Of a stretch of DNA of 64,000 bases, positions 56,506 through 64,000 are shown in pieces. The notes under the pieces are model-generated. The model saw only the letters and a program-made list of their open reading frames with translations. It was not told the DNA's origin and searched no databases. Every line of letters begins with the position of its first letter. The first letter of the stretch is position 1. Origin of the DNA: Asparagopsis taxiformis (lineage: Eukaryota > Rhodophyta > Florideophyceae > Bonnemaisoniales > Bonnemaisoniaceae); NCBI GenBank assembly GCA_030407315.1, contig JALQPE010000059.1, positions 186,001 to 250,000 of the forward strand. The letters are read 5' to 3'. Both the position numbers and the translations under genes were made by a program.

Positions 56506-58557
56506 ATGCTCGACAAACTACAAGCACAAATCAATCGTCTACAAACCGCCCATCGACAAGGCGTCGCTCCACAAATCGAACCAAAGCTCGTTGCTTCGCT
56601 ACAATCCACCATTCTTGCTCTCCAGTCCGAGCAATCGCGTCTGCTTACCGTGCTTTCACACCGCAAGTCCTCTGCCAGTCTAGACGAATCTCATGTTAAC
56701 CAAGATATAACGCTATCACAGCTCCACGCGCGCAGCAATGATAATGAGCGTGTTGTGCGTGCGACTCAACAGCCTGTTAACCAACATGCTGCTGTAACGC
56801 AATTGCAACGGACTGTTTCAGCACTTCAACGGCAGGTACGTGATGCCAACGAAAGAGCAGACACGGCAACTGCTGCCCTCTCGCCGTTGAAATCCAAGAT
56901 TTCACAGCTTGAATCCCAACTACACGAGCAGACAGCAAACGTACAGGTGGAGCATGCCGACGCTCAAATAGTAGATGAACCGCAAAAGGAAAATTCTAAG
57001 CTCGGAATTCAACTAAGCGAGGCTGAGGATAAGGCGCAGATGCAAGCTGCAGCTGTTCGACAGAACAGTCAGGCTGAACAGCGTCCAACGGATGTCTCTC
57101 GGCGTTGCGTCAAATTTGAAACTGACCTGCGTGGCGTTGAAGCACAGCAGAAGGAAATCAAAAATTTGAAAATTTTACTCGCTCAGAAGGATGCCCAAGC
57201 CGCAGCCTTGAGGAAAAAGATAGACAAGCTTGTGACATCCAGGCAGAATATTGCAACCAAGAATAATAGATTAGCTGCCAGTCGTGATGCGCTCAGGAAG
57301 GAGAATGCAGTGCTCGAGGAAACCGTCAAGCAAATTCAGGAACAACTTGTGGAATACAGATCAAAATACGTCGCAGGGGAAAAGGCAGTGGTGACGCTAG
57401 AGGGTGTTGTGAAGAAAGCGTCTAAGGAACGCGATGATGTCTTCAAAAAGATGGAAGCGCTGCGAAAAGATCAGGCAACTAAGAAAAGTGAGGCAGAGAA
57501 AAATGTAGTCAAGCTGGAAGCTAAGGTTGAGAAATTGAAAAAGGAACTCAAGAAGACAGTTTCAAGTGCGGTTCGTAGTGACCCTACTGCATTGCAAGAA
57601 CTAGAGGCGTTGCTGTCAAAATCGGAAAAACTGGCAGAGGCTCGCGAAAAGTCGCGTCAGGTCTGGAAGGCCAAGTTTGACAGTTGTCAGCAGCAATTAG
57701 ATAGTCTGAAAAATCAAGTTGAAGAAGCGGAGAAAGCACTGCAGGTGGAGAAATCCAACACCGAAAAGACAAACAAAGCTATGGAGCAGGCAAAACTCAA
57801 ATTGAAAGATTTAGAGGCAACAAAGGCGGCAAATCGTTTGTCAACAAGTCTTCTACAACCTACCCCAACGGGTGCGCTGTTGTCGCCCGCCCCTCTGGCT
57901 CTTTTGCCGATGCTTTCGCGTAAAACAACGGACGCTACTTCGGAATCACAGAGTAGATTTACAGATACGCTACCATTCAATGTGGAAGATGACAGCGACT
58001 TGGAGTGTCTGAAAGATGAGCGGCCTCCATGTGTGGAGGATGCATCTCGTGATGTAGACTCTCGGGGAGACAAGTGTCTAACAGTGTCTGCGAGCAAAGA
58101 GACGACAAGTATTCTGCGTCGTTCATCTAAACGCACCTCGTCATCAATGTGGGAGGGTTCGCAATGGGATGGGAAATCAATAATTACAGATAACGTATCT
58201 GCCTCCGAGGCATCCGGGTCAACCTCCGTGTACGGTGACAAAGCGAAGAGTGTGACAAAAGCTAAACAGTCCAAAAGCAAAAGGCAAGAAACTCGTGGTA
58301 GAAGAGGCGGAGGAAATGACAAATCTTTGCTGTCAAATAGGAAACTGTTGCAACCGAAGATCATAAGAGCAAATAGTAATGAAACGTTGCAGAAACGTGT
58401 GGCATCACAAGATGTCATGGAAAGACGGGTCTCGGGACGTGTACTTCGTGCGAGGAAACCTGTTTCATACAACTACGACAAACAAGGACGGGATATTGTC
58501 GAAGTGCTCTCCGAGTTTGGAGTCGATGAGCGAGCGCTGAAGAGAGCACGAATCTAG
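56506..58557 (+). CDS. Coiled-coil protein with shugoshin-like C-terminal basic box, candidate
   Basis: 683 residues from the ATG at 56506 (MLDKLQAQINRL). The first 50 or so residues form a short coiled coil, followed by a Ser-rich gap and a long heptad-rich region (to ~residue 450). The C-terminal third is disordered with Ser/Thr clusters and basic stretches, ending SGRVLRARKPVSYNYD and then a short helix. The last motif recalls the shugoshin C-box (basic residues then a Ser-Tyr pair), which docks onto phosphorylated histone H2A at centromeres. An N-terminal coiled coil plus C-terminal basic box is the shugoshin layout, but Shugoshin coiled coils are usually shorter and I see no other conserved element, so this is a lead rather than an identification. 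Confidence 0.65.
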   Translation: MLDKLQAQINRLQTAHRQGVAPQIEPKLVASLQSTILALQSEQSRLLTVLSHRKSSASLDESHVNQDITLSQLHARSNDNERVVRATQQPVNQHAAVTQLQRTVSALQRQVRDANERADTATAALSPLKSKISQLESQLHEQTANVQVEHADAQIVDEPQKENSKLGIQLSEAEDKAQMQAAAVRQNSQAEQRPTDVSRRCVKFETDLRGVEAQQKEIKNLKILLAQKDAQAAALRKKIDKLVTSRQNIATKNNRLAASRDALRKENAVLEETVKQIQEQLVEYRSKYVAGEKAVVTLEGVVKKASKERDDVFKKMEALRKDQATKKSEAEKNVVKLEAKVEKLKKELKKTVSSAVRSDPTALQELEALLSKSEKLAEAREKSRQVWKAKFDSCQQQLDSLKNQVEEAEKALQVEKSNTEKTNKAMEQAKLKLKDLEATKAANRLSTSLLQPTPTGALLSPAPLALLPMLSRKTTDATSESQSRFTDTLPFNVEDDSDLECLKDERPPCVEDASRDVDSRGDKCLTVSASKETTSILRRSSKRTSSSMWEGSQWDGKSIITDNVSASEASGSTSVYGDKAKSVTKAKQSKSKRQETRGRRGGGNDKSLLSNRKLLQPKIIRANSNETLQKRVASQDVMERRVSGRVLRARKPVSYNYDKQGRDIVEVLSEFGVDERALKRARI

Positions 58558-58641
58558 AGAAGACGACGCATAGCTTTGCCTGTACAGAATAGCTGGTTTA
58601 TTGATAGTGTACACAACGTTGATATAATATAGGGTGCAATC

Positions 58642-59574
58642 TTAGAGTCCGATTCTCTGGTAACTATTACTGCCTTGCGTGTCGTGACGACGGTCGAAAA
58701 AGGTTTTGAAAAGATATGCTGCAACTCCTCCGACCAAAACAATTATTCCGGCTATTTGACCAACATTGAAACCTTCGTGGTGGCCACCTACGGCTGGTGT
58801 CCATACGTTATCATCGCCGGCCGATTCATGGCGCCAATACGGAATACGAATTAGCGCCGACGAGTCACAACAATCCTCCTCACCGACCAAACAATCGTCT
58901 GGACAATGTATGGTAGACAATCGTGTTCTATGTAAACAAACATGCAGCGCGTCCAAATACACGGTGCCATGTTTCTTCCGACAGCGTAAGCGTACTTGAA
59001 AACCGCCAGTGGCCACATTGACAGCACGCTGTATCACCTGGTATGAATGATCCTTTTGCGCACTAACAACGACGCCATTGGCGTTCAACTCACGCAGAAA
59101 CGAGTATCGATGCGAAAGCTCCAGCACCTTGCGGAAATAAGTGCGCATGGCCATGCCGGAGCACGAGCCATGCAGCAGCCACTGACGCTCCCACAGGGCG
59201 GTGTCATTGGCGGCGGGCGACAAATCTGGCCAAAAGCGTCGCAACGCCGGTACTATGTCCATAATGTTACTGATGTGAAAGGGGGCGCCGCAACAGGACG
59301 GTGAGGCGCTGGTGGTGAGGCTGGTCGGCCAGAGTCCGCGTACAGTGAAGAAGGCGGGTGGCGCGCGACAGGCCTGCGTTGGGTTAGATTCTGTGGCGCA
59401 AACTGTGAATGGCCATTGCATTGAGAGGATGTAGAGGGAAAAATTAGCCTCCGGTGGAATGTTGGGCAGCAGCGTCACATCTTGTAACGTGCTGTTGGGA
59501 CAGATACTGGTGCTGCACAGCGCAAGCAGGTGCAACAAAGTTAGTAAACAGAGGCAACGCAACGACGGCCGCAT
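58642..59574 (-). CDS. Membrane-anchored RNase T2-family protein with substituted catalytic residues
   Basis: 310 residues. An N-terminal signal peptide (LCLLTLLHLLALCSTS) precedes an RNase T2 fold with many Cys. The first conserved active-site segment reads FFTVRGLWPT, where the family has His in place of Arg79. The second reads LWERQWLLHGSC: His, Glu and Lys of the family pattern are Arg130, Gln131 and Leu134, and only the last His (135) and the GSC context remain. The C-terminus carries a single transmembrane helix (VGQIAGIIVLVGGVAAYLF) and a short basic cytosolic tail. Both expected catalytic His are therefore replaced, making an RNA-cleaving activity unlikely; RNA binding or a receptor role would be an inference. 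RNase T2 enzymes are normally soluble and secreted. Convergent with the preceding gene (84 bp between stops). Confidence 0.85.
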   Translation of the reverse strand: MRPSLRCLCLLTLLHLLALCSTSICPNSTLQDVTLLPNIPPEANFSLYILSMQWPFTVCATESNPTQACRAPPAFFTVRGLWPTSLTTSASPSCCGAPFHISNIMDIVPALRRFWPDLSPAANDTALWERQWLLHGSCSGMAMRTYFRKVLELSHRYSFLRELNANGVVVSAQKDHSYQVIQRAVNVATGGFQVRLRCRKKHGTVYLDALHVCLHRTRLSTIHCPDDCLVGEEDCCDSSALIRIPYWRHESAGDDNVWTPAVGGHHEGFNVGQIAGIIVLVGGVAAYLFKTFFDRRHDTQGSNSYQRIGL

Positions 59575-59935
59575 GATGGTGCGGACCGTGCGCGCAGATC
59601 GGATGCGCGATGTCTGGGCTTGACGAGACGATGCTGCGCGAGCCGATGCGATTTGTAAAGGGGACGCGCAATCGTTTCAAGCGCCATAGGCAGTGTAGAA
59701 GGACAAACTTTATGGATCACTCGCTGCTCACATTATGGCGTATCTAATCTACGCACTTCTCATATCATACCAATTGTGATTTTGCGCAGATTTTCCAGCC
59801 CAATGGCTCAACATTTCCGCGCCACGTCATCGCAACACCAAACTCCTTTACAGCTCTTAACATACTTATCCTAATCAACTAAAGTCAGTTTCGACAAAAA
59901 GTTAAGCTTGCAGCCCTTTTTAACACACTTTCTTC
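59575..59935. other. Spacer upstream of RNase T2-like gene
   Basis: 361 bp: promoter of the RNase T2-like gene and 3' end of the zinc-finger gene. No named element. Confidence 0.4.
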
Positions 59936-61021
59936 TCACATTTGAGAGTCTTCGAGAAATGACTCAAACGGATCGCTCGTTCCGTCAAGCTTGCACGACG
60001 ATAATGATGGCAGTAGCGTATTACTTGCCCGCCCGTCCAGTTCCTCACCGAACATTGATAGTTCCATATTTGGCATATCCACGATCGGAGGCGGTGTGTA
60101 TGATCCGACTGTTGTGGACGGTGTCATAGTGGTCACATCCTCCATCGAGCGTACATTTAACGGCGACACACGATTCGAACGCGATGTGATCATGTATCCA
60201 AACGGTACTTCGCGCTTCACCTCACCCGATCTCATGTTGCTCTCTCCAATTCTCCCGCTTCGTCCAACCGCATATGACGAACTCCCCTCCACTCCGTTTT
60301 CTGTCACCGACTTTTTACCAACCACCTTATCGGGCTTGCCGTGGCCTTGGCCCGCCTTGAATAGAATCGAATTGATGGAAGTATCTCCCGGCTCTCCGGG
60401 AAGCACATCACCTTTCTTCGTGCGATGCCAATTTATATGTGATACAATGCTGCTCTTCCAGCGGAATTGCTTCTCACAAGTGAGGAACGGGCAATTGTAG
60501 GGTTTATCACCAGAATGCAGTCGGCCGTGAATCTTCAAGTTGTGTGCACGCTTAAAGATCTTTCCACATACTGAGCAAACATGTTTTGCCTTTGTCACTG
60601 CTCCAGACAACAGTGAACGACCCGAGCTTTCGCTCCTCATACTGTCATCCTTGCATCTATTCTGTGCAGCACCTCCTGAACGACGAGAGAACGTCTCACT
60701 AATTGATGCCTGAGTATATGGGCGTGAACGAAGTAGTTGATTATGGCTTCCAGAAGACTCCACCAAAAGGTTGTTGTGTGTGCAGTCCTGTTTCTCCCTT
60801 ACTTCAAGGTTCTCCTTTGAAGTGACAGGAAGAAACGTGAGTACTTCAGAGGGTTGTCCAAACGTCAATTCGTTCATATGGTTTCTCGCTGATGAGCCTG
60901 TCGAGGATGGAGCATGTTCCTCTAGGTTATAACCTTCTGGGACGTAGAGGAGGCCCTGACTTATGCCCAGGCTTTCTTCGATCACCATACCTGTTACGTC
61001 AGCTTCGGTATTTGAATCCAT
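59936..61021 (-). CDS. C2H2 zinc-finger protein, candidate transcription factor
   Basis: 361 residues. Two C2H2 fingers lie near residues 145-205: HVCSVCGKIFKRAHNLKIHGRLH, joined by a consensus-like SGDKPYN linker to a second with a longer Cys gap, NCPFLTCEKQFRWKSSIVSHINWH. The flanks are disordered, with Ser-rich and acidic patches (N-terminus MDSNTEADVTGMV; C-terminal DGTSDPFESFLED) that could be activation regions. A basic Arg/Ser stretch precedes the fingers. It is probably a sequence-specific DNA-binding regulator; targets unknown. About 1 kb of non-coding DNA separates its start from the NUP50 stop, longer than most gaps here, which may reflect a larger promoter. Confidence 0.85.
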   Translation of the reverse strand: MDSNTEADVTGMVIEESLGISQGLLYVPEGYNLEEHAPSSTGSSARNHMNELTFGQPSEVLTFLPVTSKENLEVREKQDCTHNNLLVESSGSHNQLLRSRPYTQASISETFSRRSGGAAQNRCKDDSMRSESSGRSLLSGAVTKAKHVCSVCGKIFKRAHNLKIHGRLHSGDKPYNCPFLTCEKQFRWKSSIVSHINWHRTKKGDVLPGEPGDTSINSILFKAGQGHGKPDKVVGKKSVTENGVEGSSSYAVGRSGRIGESNMRSGEVKREVPFGYMITSRSNRVSPLNVRSMEDVTTMTPSTTVGSYTPPPIVDMPNMELSMFGEELDGRASNTLLPSLSSCKLDGTSDPFESFLEDSQM

Positions 61022-62007
61022 AGCAGGCAGTGCGCGAGCGATGAGACAGCCAATATGGGAATGGCTCTGAAGCTGAATGGAGTACCCTCTCAGCTAGATG
61101 CTGGGAGGTGGTGGTGAGTGACAAAAATGGAGTTTCACAGTGTTGGTTGTTTCCGTGTGCAGACGAGATGGCTCTTAAGACAGTGAATTACGGTAAGATT
61201 GAAAGGGAAGATCGCATCCTTTTATGCCTTCTACGGAAAAATTGAATGGCAGGGAAACGAGGGAGCAGGTATTACGTAGTGTTCAAGCGTGCTGTTTTTC
61301 CAACGAATTTGAGAACAACAACATCGTTGGGGCTTATCACTGCAGCAGTGCAAAATTTGCACACTGCCGTTCGACGCGAAAAGGTCGGTCCTGTGCCACG
61401 ACCGCACAGACACTGATTAGCTGGCGAACGCGCCGATAATTGTTACTTGCTTGTTATTATTAATGGACCGAGGGAAAAAAGGGGGAAAAGACAGAGATTG
61501 TGGTGAGCTGCGGCGACGGTCACCGCTTGAAGCGGGTGTGGCAGTGCGGACGTGGACTGACAGTTGGACATCACAAGGCGGCTGAGAACGTAAGAGGTGC
61601 GGACGTAATAGCGATTGCTGGTCGAAATGTTGAAGTGAGCACAAAAGTTGAGCGGCGGGTGGCCCAGGGAACGAATGAATTTGGTTTTATTTGCCGTTAT
61701 GCAAGCTGCTGCTGCAATTTGGTTGGCTTACATCGCCCTCAACATTTCAAGAGCCAGTAGTCAACTTGCCGCTCCAGGCGTGGCAAGCTTAAACACCTGT
61801 CGTGTCTACGCGCATCCCCTCGCCTCTCCCTCTGCCCTTCACCACGTCCGCCTCCATCTGTCAGTCCCTTTTCAATTATGAACAGATACATGCCTTCCAT
61901 CTTTACATTTTACAAGTTGCATTGCTCAGCACTTTACTGAGAAGCATGTACACCTATTCGCACGTCTCCAACCTGTTCGAGACAATGACGACAGGAAACG
62001 AGTTGTT
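61022..62007. promoter_or_regulatory. Long upstream region of zinc-finger gene
   Basis: 986 bp. No gene seen; small frames on the plus strand (61500-61881) are unconvincing. It includes NUP50 3' flank and the promoter and leader of the zinc-finger gene. Confidence 0.4.
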
Positions 62008-63515
62008 CTATTTCTCACCTTCTCTCTTATTATACTTTTCAACCGCACAAACCAAACTACTAACATCATCGCGCGTCGCAAATTTCACCAGGAACGCCGT
62101 TCGTGTCTTCTTCCCACCCTCCTTCGTTTCAAATCCTTGCAGCCTTAGCGACCTTTCTGTAGCCTGGTCCAACTTGAAACCTGGGAATACTGCCGTGTTC
62201 AGAACAACGCGTAGAGTAGCCTCAGTTCTCATCAATAAACGTAAGCTATTCGATTTCTTATGTTTGTTAAGTTTGAGCGGTCCAACGCCTCGCTCTTTCC
62301 ACGATCGTGCCCCCTTATCATCAGTCTCAAGGCTGTAGAGCTTCGCACGCGCCCGGAACACTTCCTCCTCATCCTCTTCGCCTGTTTCAACCTGCGTTTC
62401 CTTGAACGCTGGCGCCGCTTCCTTCGGCACAGGCTCGGCAGCAGTCGTCGGTTTGAATGAAAACACGTTGGCTGCCTCGCCAGAGTTTGCCGCGCTCGCA
62501 AATGTTTTCGCTGGTGATGAACCTGAGATGCCTCCAAATGTAATTGGTTTTGGTGCCACCGACTTGACGTTCACCGGCTGCGCAACAACCGTTGCGCTGC
62601 TGTTCAGCTCGCTTGATTTCTTTCCATTCAAAGGCGAAGCAGAACTAACAGGGTCTTTTGCTGCAGTAGGGGCACCATTTGTGCTTGGGTCTGGTTTCTT
62701 CGTTGAATCAGATTCATTCTTCGTCTCGATTTTCTGAGGCTCTGTTACTGTTTGCGCAGGGTTAGCTTCTTCCTCAGGCTTTTCCTCAGTGTCTGGATCT
62801 CTAGGTTTGCTTTCAGGATCAGCTTCAGTCTTCGATTCTGTTGTCTTCTCGGGTTGATTCTCTTTTTCAATTTTTCATCTGCTGCTTCTTTGGGTTTTTC
62901 AAGTACCTCGACGGGGTGTTTGGTCTTTTCGCCCTCTTCACGCTTCGGTTCGTCGACGGTTTCTGCATTGTCTTCCGCTTCCTTCGTAACTACATCTGCC
63001 TTCGTATCCTTCGCAGACTCCAATTCGGAAGCAGGGGCTGGAGCGGCTTCTTTCGCTGGAACGGGAAGCTTAGTTGTCGCAAACGGATTAGGCGGCTTGG
63101 GCGCCTCGGTAACCGGATTCGGCGCATTAGTGATTGGATTGGGAGCGACCGGATTCTGCACTGCCGCAAACGGATTGACTGGCCTCGCATCAGACGTAGT
63201 GGATTCGGGAGTGGGACGCTGTATGGTGCGGCGAACTTTCACAATTCGACGTGTGGCCATTACGTTTGGAGGCGCTTTCTCGAAATCACCTGGCGTGCCA
63301 TTCTCCGGCTGGTCTTCACGGCTATCAGAGGCAAGGAATTCGTCTTTAGTCAACTGCGATTCTGGGTTGCGCTTCATGGTTTGGAATTGTGGCAGGGCGG
63401 GTAACGGGCGTTCAACTGAGGTGGATGAGGGGGCCGAGGAGGGTAGCTGGGCGGGGTGGAAAAGGCGCGTTTCCGTTTCATCGTATGGCTCAATTTTTTC
63501 GGATTTAGGATCCAT
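62008..63515 (-). CDS. NUP50-like nucleoporin with RanBP1-type domain (frame change inside)
   Basis: Two overlapping frames form one protein. The N-terminal frame (63515 down to 62745) holds a NUP50-type importin-alpha-binding segment (MKRNPESQLTKDEFLAS), the plant-NUP50-like stretch PPNVMATRRIVKVRR and NPF repeats. The C-terminal frame (open through to 62008) holds FG-type text (ITFGGISGSSP, FSFKP) and a RanBP1 domain (FRARAKLYSLE, GVGPLKLNKH, LNTAVFPGFKL, TAFLVKFA). NUP50 is a mobile nuclear-basket nucleoporin that aids import-complex disassembly. The frames meet in an A-run at 62863-62867: adding one A, or a -1 slip at GAAAAAG, would continue a Glu/Lys/Pro-rich sequence. A 173-nt intron (donor 62906, acceptor 62734, CTAAC at 62761-62765) is an alternative that also keeps the frame but removes coding-like text. 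I cannot decide between sequence error, splice and slip. Confidence 0.78.
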
Positions 63516-63815
63516 TTCATTAATTAGATCCGAATGTATCGGACAAACTGGTGAATGTGTGTACCAAACGTGTAAACCTTGTCAAAAAATAATACATTGT
63601 GTCAGGAGAGGAGTGAATTGAGCACGTAGGGCCACATTTCTCGTTATCCAACCAACAAGTAACAAGTCGGCTTTTTCTTGTCAGTTCGCTGATCATCCAG
63701 CACAGCGTAAGAGTAACGCAATAATAAAGTCATCATCTTCACCGCTCCATCCTTTCCATCAATCTCAACTATTCGCTTCCATTGAACGCGTCTAGGTTGC
63801 GTGAGCACTTCCGTC
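63516..63815. promoter_or_regulatory. Divergent promoter region, NUP50 / gene at right edge
   Basis: 300 bp between divergent start codons. No named element found. Confidence 0.4.
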
Positions 63816-64000
63816 ATGACCGTGCAACCGCCACCGGACTCGGCTCCCCCGCAACCTCCATTGCCGGAAATTGTGGATGGAATCGAAATGCCCACCGAGC
63901 CCGCGCATTCAACACCTTCTTCGCCCGTGGCTCAAATTGCACCACAGCCTACCGATGATGGCCGTCAGCCAGTTCGAGAGGGTGACCTTGCTGCATTTGC
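63816..64000 (+). CDS. 5' end of a gene cut by the window edge
   Basis: An ATG at 63816 opens a frame that runs to the end of the window (61 codons). The translation is Pro/Glu/Ser-rich (begins MTVQPPPDSAPPQPPLPEIVD) and disordered, so the product cannot be named. Divergent from NUP50. Confidence 0.6.
   Translation, partial: MTVQPPPDSAPPQPPLPEIVDGIEMPTEPAHSTPSSPVAQIAPQPTDDGRQPVREGDLAAF

Noticed and set aside
62402..62737. Plus-strand frame opposite the NUP50 FG region
   Set aside because: Shadow of the coding strand with no independent support.
62752..63621. 289-codon plus-strand frame opposite NUP50
   Set aside because: Antisense shadow rich in Phe/Ser/Gly; NUP50 motifs are unambiguous on the minus strand.
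1..64000. Search for CRISPR arrays, prophage, biosynthetic clusters or other operon-like systems
   Set aside because: No regularly spaced repeats, no phage or multi-enzyme clusters; gene content and introns are nuclear eukaryotic.

Overview
This window looks like nuclear DNA of a photosynthetic eukaryote with a compact, intron-poor genome. A red alga, perhaps a multicellular florideophyte such as Chondrus, is my best inference. The grounds are: single-exon genes on both strands with gaps of 15-700 bp; only a handful of 60-95 nt introns, most carrying a CTAAC branch point; several proteins with plastid-type leaders and plastid families (siroheme methyltransferase, DUF2854, ClpF-like, BBD-like nuclease); and clearly eukaryotic families (Josephin, copine, syntaxin, MCM10, NUP50, FUN14, ABCF3, Pho80-type cyclin). 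The species itself cannot be read from the sequence.

Layout. 1-37 kb is gene dense: a giant BRCT-containing protein, a Josephin protein, uroporphyrinogen methyltransferase, ABCF3, two tandem spliced PhyH-type dioxygenases, a WW-copine fusion, DUF2854, a coiled-coil protein, a small helical protein, ClpF-like, BolA, a peroxisomal enoyl-CoA isomerase, a possible 79-residue protein, pyruvate kinase, an HI0933-type flavoprotein, MCM10, a BBD-like nuclease, an unknown protein, an SMP-like lipid-binding candidate and a quinone oxidoreductase. 37.1-42.5 kb is a gene-poor island with no gene I can support. 42.5-64 kb is dense again: FUN14, a PIP-box/CANIN-like protein, a secreted cupin (spliced), a WD40 protein, a syntaxin with a duplicated membrane anchor, endonuclease III, a PH protein, tRNA-Ala(CGC) with an intron, a cyclin, a shugoshin-like coiled-coil protein, a membrane-anchored RNase T2 relative lacking catalytic residues, a C2H2 zinc-finger protein, NUP50, and the start of a further gene.

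Themes. Genome maintenance is well represented (BRCT protein, MCM10, PIP/CANIN-like protein, endonuclease III, shugoshin-like protein), but the genes are scattered and I do not infer an operon-like system. No CRISPR array, prophage or intact transposon was seen. The most interesting items are two apparent pseudoenzymes (Josephin and RNase T2, both with catalytic His replaced by Arg), the WW-copine fusion, the syntaxin with two related C-terminal anchors, and the SMP-like protein. Family calls come from motif recognition by eye; no searches were run.
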